Origin: an uncultured Prevotellaceae bacterium
GTDB taxonomy: Bacteria > Bacteroidota > Bacteroidia > Bacteroidales > Bacteroidaceae
Reading direction: 5' to 3'
Assembly (NCBI GenBank): GCA_947306845.1
Contig: CAMZHP010000140.1
Coordinates: 1 to 8,107 of the forward strand
Length of the DNA: 8,107 bases
Below the pieces are notes generated by a model that saw only the letters and a program-made list of their open reading frames with translations, was not told the origin of the DNA and did not search any database. A program made the position numbers and the translations under genes. Shown here one piece after another: positions 1 through 7,117 of the stretch (within the stretch, counting starts at the first letter, position 1; every line of letters begins with the position of its first letter).

Positions 1-59
1 CGACTCTCGCAACGTGTGGAATGCACCCAAACGAAAGTGTGGGAATAGGCAAACATTGA
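1..59. other. Window edge, no assignable gene
   Basis: No gene can be supported here. A gene from the left could end in this stretch: one forward frame is open from the edge to a TAG at 46-48 and another to a TGA at 57-59. Either tail is under 20 residues and neither is recognisable, so no CDS is called. The third forward frame stays open to about base 244, but it overlaps the GH9 gene in another frame and has no recognisable content. Confidence 0.4.
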
Positions 60-98
60 GGATTAAGAATAAAGGATTTAGAATTAAGAATTATGATT
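60..98 (+). repeat. AT-rich imperfect tandem repeat before the GH9 gene
   Basis: Two consecutive 14-base units, GGATTAAGAATAAA (60-73) and GGATTTAGAATTAA (74-87), agree at 12 of 14 positions and are followed by a partial GAATTATGATT. Purine-rich GAATTAAGAATTA runs of this kind are, from general knowledge, common between Bacteroidales genes. The repeat runs into the first codons of the GH9 frame. It also overlaps a weak promoter candidate: TTG at 56-58, a 20-base gap, then TAGAATTA at 79-86, which matches TAnnTTTG at only part of its positions. If that promoter were real, transcription would begin close to base 93, favouring translation from the ATG at 111. Confidence 0.5.
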
Positions 99-2483
99 AC
101 TCTGGAGAACATGGGAAAAATCAGACATCTATGGAGAGGGATTCTGGCAGTCGTGATGCTGCTGACTCCCGCATCGGGCAGTGCGACGAAACTGTTATCC
201 CTCAACGTGATAGACAAAGAATACCTGATGGTGCATTTCCGTGACGGAGAGGTGCACTACCGTGATGACGGCACCGGACCGAGTGCCTATCTGGGTCATT
301 CCTTTGCCGAAGGGGATGACACCTTGCTTGTGTTCGGAGAGCGGCTGAACACCACCGCCGCACAGCAAGCCGCGAAATGGAATATCAGTTCCACCGACGA
401 CACATCCTTTGGCAGCAAGGCCCCTCTTGCCGTATGGCGCAAGAGCAAGCCGATGAATACCGACAACCGCCTGCAAAGCGAACTCGACCACTGGCTGTTT
501 CTGCATTTGCCCCAACCGATGAAGCAAGGGCGCACCTACACCGTTACCATCCCCCAAGGTATCGGCAGCGACAAGGAGACCGCAAGCATCCGTTTTGACA
601 TCTGGAACTCCCCGTCGGAAGCCATCCATGTGAATATCATCGGTTATTCCCCCTCGGAGAGCATCAAGGCCGCCGACCTCTACCAATGGATGGGTGACGG
701 TGGTCAGCGTGACTACAAGGCATGGGAAGGCCGAAAGATATATCTCTACGACGTGAAGAGCGGCAAGAAGCAGCAAGCCGGCACGGTGAAGTTCTGGAAG
801 CCATCCTCTGCCTCATCACAGGAAGCTGGAGGCAAGAGTCTCATTGGCACCGACGTGTGGAACATCGACTTCAAGGGCAACCGTCCCGGCCGCTACCGCT
901 TGGTAGTGGAAGATGTGGGATGCAGCATGGACTTCGACATCAGTGCGGCTGTGTATCACGAGCCATTCCGCTATTCCGTGCGGGGATATTATTACATGCG
1001 CCTGGGTGAGCCAAAAGACCCCGAACATGTGTTCCCCATACCCCGTCAGCCACAGTTCATCCCCGAAGTCGATCCCAAAGGCTTCACCATCTACAAGACC
1101 GACTTCCACCCATGGAATCCAGAATGGAGAGCCCTTCGCACCGACGTGTGGGATGAGCCCCATTTCAAACCAGCGCTCCAGTCCATCTTCTGGCGCCACC
1201 GCCTTCCCGGCAATCCCGTCGCCATCGATGTGAAAGGCGGCCATTCCGACGCCTTCGACTGGGATCGCCACCTTGCCCACGTCAGCAACATCTACGACAT
1301 GCTGCTGCCCTATCTTCTCACCAACGGAGCCTTGTCGGAAGACAACCTGGGCATCCGCGAGAGCGGCAATGGCATACCCGACCTGATCGACGAAGCCCGC
1401 AACGAGGCCGACTTCTTCCTAAGCATCCGCGATGGTGAGGGCTACTCACAAGGAGTGACCAACCCCAGTTCAGAATGGACCATCATGTTCCAAGCAGGCT
1501 GCACAACGATGGCTGCCTGGGCCAACGCCGCCAACTGCGCCATCCTCGCCGATGCCTTCCGCATCCAGCACAATGACACACTGCGTGCATACTACACCGA
1601 GGAAGCCATCAAGGCCTTCCGTTATGCCAGCAAGCAGGAGAACCAGCAACTCGACGACATGCAGGATGTGGGAAGCATCAGCATGCGCGGCCGAGACTTC
1701 CGCCAGATGGCCGCCGCCTTCCTCTATAACGTCACCGGCGACACCGAGTGGGAAGACATAATGGTCAAGGAGAGCATGATCAAGGACAACAAGTCGCTGC
1801 TGTTCAACAAAGGCCGCCAGGGCTTTTTCCCAGCCAACGCCACCAATGAGTTCAAGGCCGGGGAAATCGGTTTCAACCAGTTGTGGGCTGCCGCCGCCTA
1901 TCTCATCTGTCCCCATCCGCGCCACCATGCCGACTTCTATCGGAATCTTCTCGCCAGCATCAACTCCCATGCCGATCAATACAATGTGAGCCATTTCACG
2001 GAGCGTCCATCGCGCCGCACTGCCAACGACAGCAGATGGCAGACATCCCAGAACCTGCAGTTGGTGATGCTCGCCCACTTTATTGCCAACGACAAGGCAC
2101 GCCGACAGCAGTTGGAGCATGCCATGTATACAGAGGCAGGATGGACTCTGGGCCGCAATCCCGGCAACATCGTGGAAATGACGGGATTGGGTGAGCGTCA
2201 CATCACCGACGTCTATACCACTGGCCGCAACGACGGCGCCCCCGGCACCCATCCTGGCCAAACACCTTTCAACGGCACAGAGACTTGGTCGCCAGGCAAT
2301 GGCGGCGACGCGCGTATTCTGCTCAACCGCTGCTATCCCTCATGGAACGACGGAGGATGGCCGCGCCAGGAATCATATTTCAACCAACGCTACATGTGGG
2401 TGAACGGAGAATTCACTCCGCGTGAGACCATGCGCGGAAAAATGGCACTTCTCGGCTATCTGTATGGCTTACGCCAGAAATAA
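93..2483 (+). CDS. Secreted glycoside hydrolase family 9 enzyme (endoglucanase-like)
   Basis: This 796-residue protein is predicted to hydrolyse beta-linked glucans or a related polysaccharide outside the cytoplasm. The N-terminus carries a type I signal peptide: basic residues near K9-R15, a hydrophobic stretch at about 16-26, and likely cleavage after A31 (SGSA/TK). There is no lipobox cysteine. Residues about 32-170 form a beta-rich module of unknown type. Residues about 175-295 resemble the Ig-like CelD_N domain that precedes many GH9 catalytic domains (IHVNIIGY at 178-185). The catalytic (alpha/alpha)6 domain follows to the C-terminus. GGHSDAFD at 382-389 aligns with the classical GG-x-x-DAGD motif, so D386 and D389 are the expected water-activating and base residues. 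GRNPGN around 688-692 followed by TGLGERH, then GRNDGAPGTHPG, match the conserved C-terminal GH9 region. E778 in PRETMRGKMALLGYL aligns with the Glu of NE-x-AI-x-WNAPL and is the likely general acid. The start at 93 is the longest in frame; ATG 111 (M7) gives a cleaner signal peptide and is equally plausible. The substrate cannot be read from the sequence; cellulose, mixed-linkage glucan, xyloglucan or an aminosugar glycan are all possible. Confidence 0.9.
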   Translation: MITLENMGKIRHLWRGILAVVMLLTPASGSATKLLSLNVIDKEYLMVHFRDGEVHYRDDGTGPSAYLGHSFAEGDDTLLVFGERLNTTAAQQAAKWNISSTDDTSFGSKAPLAVWRKSKPMNTDNRLQSELDHWLFLHLPQPMKQGRTYTVTIPQGIGSDKETASIRFDIWNSPSEAIHVNIIGYSPSESIKAADLYQWMGDGGQRDYKAWEGRKIYLYDVKSGKKQQAGTVKFWKPSSASSQEAGGKSLIGTDVWNIDFKGNRPGRYRLVVEDVGCSMDFDISAAVYHEPFRYSVRGYYYMRLGEPKDPEHVFPIPRQPQFIPEVDPKGFTIYKTDFHPWNPEWRALRTDVWDEPHFKPALQSIFWRHRLPGNPVAIDVKGGHSDAFDWDRHLAHVSNIYDMLLPYLLTNGALSEDNLGIRESGNGIPDLIDEARNEADFFLSIRDGEGYSQGVTNPSSEWTIMFQAGCTTMAAWANAANCAILADAFRIQHNDTLRAYYTEEAIKAFRYASKQENQQLDDMQDVGSISMRGRDFRQMAAAFLYNVTGDTEWEDIMVKESMIKDNKSLLFNKGRQGFFPANATNEFKAGEIGFNQLWAAAAYLICPHPRHHADFYRNLLASINSHADQYNVSHFTERPSRRTANDSRWQTSQNLQLVMLAHFIANDKARRQQLEHAMYTEAGWTLGRNPGNIVEMTGLGERHITDVYTTGRNDGAPGTHPGQTPFNGTETWSPGNGGDARILLNRCYPSWNDGGWPRQESYFNQRYMWVNGEFTPRETMRGKMALLGYLYGLRQK

Positions 2484-2562
2484 CCTCAAAAAAACCTAAA
2501 ATAATTGCCAATATGGGCATTTATATGTAATTTTGTAATCGTTTAGGGGGCATGGTGCATCC
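2484..2562. other. Intergenic region between the GH9 gene and tamB
   Basis: This 79-base AT-rich spacer begins with an A-rich run just after the GH9 stop codon. It shows no hairpin-plus-U-tract that would terminate GH9 transcription. It contains the promoter candidate at 2505-2535 and the left arm of the hairpin at 2546-2570, so it appears mainly devoted to tamB expression. Confidence 0.6.
2505..2535 (+). promoter_or_regulatory. Bacteroidetes-type promoter for tamB
   Basis: TTG at 2505-2507 is followed, after 20 bases, by TAATTTTG at 2528-2535. The second element fits the Bacteroidetes -7 consensus TAnnTTTG at every defined position, and the spacing to the -33 TTG element fits the known sigma-ABfr layout. 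Transcription would then begin near 2541-2544, leaving a leader of only about 20 bases before the tamB ATG. The match is read directly from sequence; activity is inferred. Confidence 0.65.
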
Positions 2563-2570
2563 ATGCCCCC
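2546..2570 (+). promoter_or_regulatory. Perfect 10-bp hairpin over the tamB start codon
   Basis: GGGGGCATGG (2546-2555) and CCATGCCCCC (2561-2570) are exact reverse complements separated by the 5-base loop TGCAT. The proposed tamB ATG (2563-2565) lies inside the right arm, and the G-run that might serve as a weak ribosome-binding site forms the left arm. With the predicted transcription start only a few bases upstream, the hairpin would sit at the very 5' end of the mRNA. No U-tract follows, so it does not look like a simple terminator. It could limit translation initiation, protect the 5' end, or act as a DNA operator; which one is unknown. Confidence 0.75.
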
Positions 2571-5500
2571 ATACGAAACAAGACAAGATATCAAAGCGAT
2601 ACGCCACATAATAAGCACGGTCGTATGGTTGCTCGTCGGCATCCTGGCCCTTTTGTTCATACTGCTGCACATACCAGCGGTACAATCTTTTTTGGGTACA
2701 AAAACGAGCAATATTTTGAGTGAGAAGTTGGGCACCACTGTCAAGGTAGGAAAAATTAATGTTGGCATGCTCAACCGTGTGATTATCGATGATTTAGATT
2801 TGCTAGACCAACAGGGCGAGAAGGCGCTGAGCGCCTCCCGTCTCTCCGCCACAGTCGATATCGGTCCGCTGCTTGGAGGCCAGATTTCGGTATCCTCCGC
2901 CCAATTGTTCGGTGTGAAAGCCCACCTCTACAAGGCTGACGCAGAAAGTCCGCTCAACATCCAGTTCATCCTCGACTCTCTGGCATCTGAGGAAAAGGAT
3001 GAGAAAAAGCCGCTCCACCTCAACATCAACTCCCTCGTTATACGCAATAGTGCCGTCAGGTATGACCGCCTTGACATACCCGCCACCCCCAACCATTTCT
3101 CCCCCCATCATCTCAACATCACCAACCTGAGTGGGCACCTGATGCTGTATCAGCTCAGCAATGACACCATCGACCTTCGCGTGAAACGTGTCACCCTCAA
3201 AGAACACTCAGGGCTCGACCTGCGCCAGTTGTCACTCAACCTGAAAGCCACCAAGGAATCACTCAACCTCACCGACCTTCTTGTCAAACTTCCCAACAGT
3301 TCCCTGCAATCCGACACCATTCAGGCTAATTATATATTCGACAAGGAAGGACTCCAAAAGGAAACGCTCTGGTTCCGGGGAAACATCGACGAGTTGCAAT
3401 TGTCACCCGCCGACATCAAGTTCATCCTCCCACAGGCTGAATCATTCCAGAACCCCGTTAGACTGATTGCCAACGTCTCAGGAACAGCCAACCACATCAA
3501 TCTGAACAACATCAACCTTCACAGCGATGATGGACTGCATCTCACCACCAACGGAACGGTGAAAAAACTCAACCGATCACCCGAATGGTTTTTCCGCATC
3601 AGTCAGTTGGATGTCAAAAACTCCGCTCTTGTCAAGGTGTGCAGCCAAGCACATATCGCCCTGCCCACACAGGTGCTCAATCTTGGCGACATCAAGTACA
3701 ATGGTGAGGTCGGCGGCTCTGCCGACACCTATGCGCTAAAAGGCCATCTGGCGACCGATGCCGGTCAGGCAGACCTTGCCGCAAGTCTCCGTGGCCAGCA
3801 TCTCAGCGGCCATATTGACACCGATGGCATCAATCTGCGTACCATCCTCAGGGAAAATCGTTTAGGGCTCATCGCCACCTCCATCGACGTGGACGGTCAG
3901 TTGCCTATCAACAAAAACATGTCGCTCTATGCCAAAGGAGAGGTCAGCCATTTCGACCTCAACGGACACACCTACAACAACATCACGGTTGACGGCTTCT
4001 ACGATAAGGAATCCTTCAACGGCACATTGGGCATCGATGACCCCTATGGTCAGATTGGCCTGGAAGGAGAACTCAACCTCTCCGCCGCCACCCCCTCTGC
4101 CGCCATTAAGGCTTATGCCCGCCATATCAATCCCGAGGCACTTGGACTAACCAGCCAACTGAAGGGACACGTGATGGATTTCGACCTCAGGACAGATATA
4201 CAAGGAGCTTCCTTCCAAGACCTGCAAGGTACGGTGGATTTGGAAAATCTCGTGATGCAGTCACCAAAGAAAAACTATCAACTGAGCCATCTCCACATCG
4301 ACGCAGACAACGAGGGATCCAACAAGCATGTCTTCATCGACAGCGACTTTGGAGACCTCAACATTTCAGGTCAATACGATTTCACCACCATTGTACAGAG
4401 CTTGTCCAATGTTGTGAAGAGCAAGTTGCCCACGTTCCCCTATCTCCCTGAAAGTACCTCACACCATCAGAGCGAGTTCGAGTTCTCTGTCGACATCGAC
4501 CGCAGCGACTGGCTCCGGCAGTTCACAGACATCAACCTTGACATCAACTCCCCTATGCACATCAGCGGCCATGTGGATGAGGAAGCCGACTTCATCGACC
4601 TCACCTGCATCATCCCCAGCATCGATTACAATGATGGCGACTACAGGGACGTCGATCTCAGAATCACCACCCTCGGCGACTCCATCATCACCAACATGAG
4701 TCTGAAAAAGATGCAGGACAGCGGCAAGCCCCTTGACCTGGCACTGAATGCCACTGCTGCCAACAACCAACTCTACACCGACATCGCCTTCAACAATCAT
4801 GGCGGCAAGCAGCATCTGCGCGGTTCGCTGACAGCCTCCTCCCAATTCCTCATCGATGACCATCACCGCAAGGCTGCCCATGTGTCGATGTTACCGTCTC
4901 AGATTTTCGTCAACGGCATGCCCTGGTCAGTGGAGCGCTCCAAGATCGAACTTGCCAGCGGTGACATCGACATCGACCACTTCACCATCCGCAACGGAGA
5001 GCAACATATCATCGTCACCGGCGCTCTCACCGATACGCCGACAGACACCCTTCATGTGGATCTCAACCGACTTGATGCCACCTTCATTTCGAGCATCCTC
5101 CAGGTGAAAGGCGTGGACTTCGGCGGGCATATTTCTGGCAATGCCTTTGTCACCTCCGTCTATGATACCCCCAATGCAAAAGCCGACCTGATGATTGACA
5201 ATTTCCAATTCGTGGATGGCCGCATCGGTGACCTGGACATCGATGTTGTCTGGAATGCCAAAGACAACCGTATAGAAATGGACGGGAAAGCCACCGACGG
5301 CCCTTCCGGCAGCACCGATATCAACGGATATGTAGTGCTCTCGCCCGGGGAAATCAACATCGACTTCGGCACCCACGGGACCCCATTGCATTTTCTCAAG
5401 AGGTTTACCAGCAGTTTCTTGGGCGACATCGACACCCGCATCAACGGACATGTCCGTCTGTTTGGTCCCCTGAGCGACATCAACTTAGAGGGCAAAGCTG

Positions 5501-7017
5501 TAGCCAATGGAACAATCGAGCTGAAGAGTCTTAATACCACCTACACTCTCCGCGACGACACCATCACACTGATACCTAACCATATATTGTTCGACCATGC
5601 CGCCATCTATGACAAAGACGGGCACACGGGTTCTGTCACCGGCAGTATCGACCATGACTATCTCAGTAACTTCACCTTCGACTTGGGCATCCATGCCAAC
5701 AACCTACTTGCCTATGATTTCAAGGATTTCGGAGAGAGCACTTTCTGCGGTACGGTATATGCCACCGGCGACTGTCACATCAAGGGAGTGAGCGGCGAAG
5801 TGACCATAGATGTGGACGCCACCCCGGAGAAGGGCACTGTGTTCAACTACAATGCTTCCAGTCCTGACATGCTGAATGACCAAAGCTTCATACAATGGAA
5901 CGATATCACGCCGGAGGCCTTGGACTACTCCAACCTACCCTCCGCCAGCCGCACCGCACCCCTCATCACTCAAGAGGGAAATGACAGCAGCGATGAATAC
6001 CCAGAAGAGGAAGACCTTCCCTCCAACCTCCGCATGAACTTCCATATCAACGCGACACCCGACGCCACCCTCCGTTTGCTGATGGATGCTCAGAGCGGCG
6101 ACTATATCGCACTTTATGGCAACGGCACGCTGCGCGCCTCCTACTTCAACAAAGGATCATTCAACCTGTTCGGCAACTATGTTGTTGACCATGGCATCTA
6201 CAAGCTGACCATTCAGAATGTCATCAAGAAAGACTTCCAATTCCAGCAAGGAGGCACGATAGCCTTTGGTGGCAATCCCTACCACGCAGGACTTAACCTG
6301 AAGGCCCTTTATCCAGTGAACGGCGTGCCCCTCTCTGATCTCAACATAGGCAAGAACTTCACCTCCAACAACATCCGCGTGAACTGCCTGATGAACATCA
6401 CCGGAACTCCCGAGCGACCCGCCGTGGATTTCGACATGGAGTTGCCTACCATCAACAACGATGCCCAGCAGATGGTGAGAAGTCTGATTGACAGTGAGGA
6501 GGAACTCAACCAACAAGTCATCTATCTGCTGACCATCGGTCGCTTCTATAACCAAAATACCAATGCTGTGACTCCACAGGGACAGACCCAAACCAGTCTG
6601 GCCATGCAGAGTCTCCTCAGCGGAACCATCAGCCAGCAGATCAACAACCTGCTTGGTAGTGTCATCAAAAGCAACAACTGGAACTTCGGAGCCAACATCT
6701 CGACAGGCGACGAAGGCTTCTACAATGCAGAATACGAAGGTCTGCTCAGTGGCAACCTCTTCAACAACCGTCTCCTCATCAACGGACAGTTCGGCTACCG
6801 TGACAACGCCAATGCAACCGCCAGTTTCATTGGTGACTTCGACATCCGCTACCTGATTTATCCCAACGGCAACCTGGCTCTGAAGATGTACAACCAATCC
6901 AACGACCGCTACTTTGTCAAGAACAGCCTCAACACCCAGGGCATCGGTCTGATTATGAAGAAAGACTTCAATGGCTGGCGTGAGCTAGTAGGACTAAAAC
7001 GCAGGAAGAAGAAGTGA
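2563..7017 (+). CDS. tamB: TamB-like translocation/assembly module protein (DUF490)
   Basis: This 1484-residue protein is expected to be anchored in the inner membrane and to span the periplasm as a long beta-rich groove. Family members act with a BamA/TamA-type barrel in outer-membrane protein assembly and, as AsmA-like proteins, in phospholipid transport between membranes. One hydrophobic segment (about 16-36) follows a short N-terminus containing K11, R14 and H15, then HIPAVQSFL, a typical TamB/AsmA start. Residues about 45-1130 are repetitive beta-strand sequence rich in Asp, Asn, Ile and Gly, as expected of the bridge. An acidic linker, about 1139-1151 (DSSDEYPEEED), leads into the conserved C-terminal TamB domain: GNGTLRASYFNKGSFNLFGNY, then GGTIAFGGNP at 1230-1239, then the ISQQINNLLGS and NRLLINGQFGYRD regions. 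It ends in a basic KRRKKK tail. Length is typical of Bacteroidetes homologues. ATG 2563 is the first start after an in-frame TAA at 2536-2538; the next Met comes only after the membrane segment, so 2563 is favoured although it lies in a hairpin. No TamA/BamA partner is visible in the window. Confidence 0.9.
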   Translation: MPPYETRQDIKAIRHIISTVVWLLVGILALLFILLHIPAVQSFLGTKTSNILSEKLGTTVKVGKINVGMLNRVIIDDLDLLDQQGEKALSASRLSATVDIGPLLGGQISVSSAQLFGVKAHLYKADAESPLNIQFILDSLASEEKDEKKPLHLNINSLVIRNSAVRYDRLDIPATPNHFSPHHLNITNLSGHLMLYQLSNDTIDLRVKRVTLKEHSGLDLRQLSLNLKATKESLNLTDLLVKLPNSSLQSDTIQANYIFDKEGLQKETLWFRGNIDELQLSPADIKFILPQAESFQNPVRLIANVSGTANHINLNNINLHSDDGLHLTTNGTVKKLNRSPEWFFRISQLDVKNSALVKVCSQAHIALPTQVLNLGDIKYNGEVGGSADTYALKGHLATDAGQADLAASLRGQHLSGHIDTDGINLRTILRENRLGLIATSIDVDGQLPINKNMSLYAKGEVSHFDLNGHTYNNITVDGFYDKESFNGTLGIDDPYGQIGLEGELNLSAATPSAAIKAYARHINPEALGLTSQLKGHVMDFDLRTDIQGASFQDLQGTVDLENLVMQSPKKNYQLSHLHIDADNEGSNKHVFIDSDFGDLNISGQYDFTTIVQSLSNVVKSKLPTFPYLPESTSHHQSEFEFSVDIDRSDWLRQFTDINLDINSPMHISGHVDEEADFIDLTCIIPSIDYNDGDYRDVDLRITTLGDSIITNMSLKKMQDSGKPLDLALNATAANNQLYTDIAFNNHGGKQHLRGSLTASSQFLIDDHHRKAAHVSMLPSQIFVNGMPWSVERSKIELASGDIDIDHFTIRNGEQHIIVTGALTDTPTDTLHVDLNRLDATFISSILQVKGVDFGGHISGNAFVTSVYDTPNAKADLMIDNFQFVDGRIGDLDIDVVWNAKDNRIEMDGKATDGPSGSTDINGYVVLSPGEINIDFGTHGTPLHFLKRFTSSFLGDIDTRINGHVRLFGPLSDINLEGKAVANGTIELKSLNTTYTLRDDTITLIPNHILFDHAAIYDKDGHTGSVTGSIDHDYLSNFTFDLGIHANNLLAYDFKDFGESTFCGTVYATGDCHIKGVSGEVTIDVDATPEKGTVFNYNASSPDMLNDQSFIQWNDITPEALDYSNLPSASRTAPLITQEGNDSSDEYPEEEDLPSNLRMNFHINATPDATLRLLMDAQSGDYIALYGNGTLRASYFNKGSFNLFGNYVVDHGIYKLTIQNVIKKDFQFQQGGTIAFGGNPYHAGLNLKALYPVNGVPLSDLNIGKNFTSNNIRVNCLMNITGTPERPAVDFDMELPTINNDAQQMVRSLIDSEEELNQQVIYLLTIGRFYNQNTNAVTPQGQTQTSLAMQSLLSGTISQQINNLLGSVIKSNNWNFGANISTGDEGFYNAEYEGLLSGNLFNNRLLINGQFGYRDNANATASFIGDFDIRYLIYPNGNLALKMYNQSNDRYFVKNSLNTQGIGLIMKKDFNGWRELVGLKRRKKK

Positions 7018-7117
7018 AGGATGTGTTTAATTCAGCACAAAGAAACAAAGACAGAAAGGAATAAAACTATGTAATTCTGTGCTTCTGTGTTGAGATGACT
7101 ATTAAATACTACAAGAT
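7018..7117. other. Intergenic region between tamB and the phosphoesterase gene
   Basis: One hundred bases without a gene. It contains the imperfect inverted repeat at 7031-7093. A possible -7 element TAATTCTG (7072-7079) differs from TAnnTTTG at one position, but no TTG lies at the expected distance upstream, so no promoter is called. No strong Shine-Dalgarno sequence precedes the ATG at 7118. Whether the downstream gene is co-transcribed with tamB cannot be decided by eye. Confidence 0.5.
7031..7093. repeat. Imperfect inverted repeat with CACA/CAGAA arms
   Basis: The left arm (7031-7056, ending ACAGAA) and right arm (7075-7093, starting TTCTGT and ending TTCTGTGTTG) are roughly complementary. 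The innermost six bases pair perfectly around an 18-base loop, and AGCACAAAGAA can pair with TTCTGTGTT with a bulge or mismatch. The pattern recalls CACAGA...TCTGTG inverted repeats that occur between genes in Bacteroidales. No T-run follows, so a classical intrinsic terminator is not supported. Confidence 0.4.

Noticed and set aside
14..244. A 76-residue forward frame overlapping the GH9 start
   Set aside because: It overlaps the signal-peptide and N-terminal coding region of GH9 in another frame, and its sequence is low in hydrophobic core residues with no family resemblance.
1470..2261. A 263-residue open frame on the minus strand inside the GH9 gene
   Set aside because: It lies entirely opposite a well-supported GH9 catalytic domain, shows no recognisable motif, and is explained by strong codon bias leaving few stops on the opposite strand. 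Similar minus-strand frames opposite tamB (for example 4459-4881, 4927-5451 and 6157-6897) and opposite the phosphoesterase gene (7154-7885) were rejected for the same reason.
2546..2570. Intrinsic terminator for GH9 or for a minus-strand transcript
   Set aside because: The stem is strong, but no T-run follows it on either strand, and it extends into the tamB coding frame.
5970..6015. Acidic stretch in TamB as an inserted or foreign element
   Set aside because: The DSSDEYPEEED segment fits a flexible linker just ahead of the conserved C-terminal TamB domain. The frame is intact and the base composition does not visibly change.
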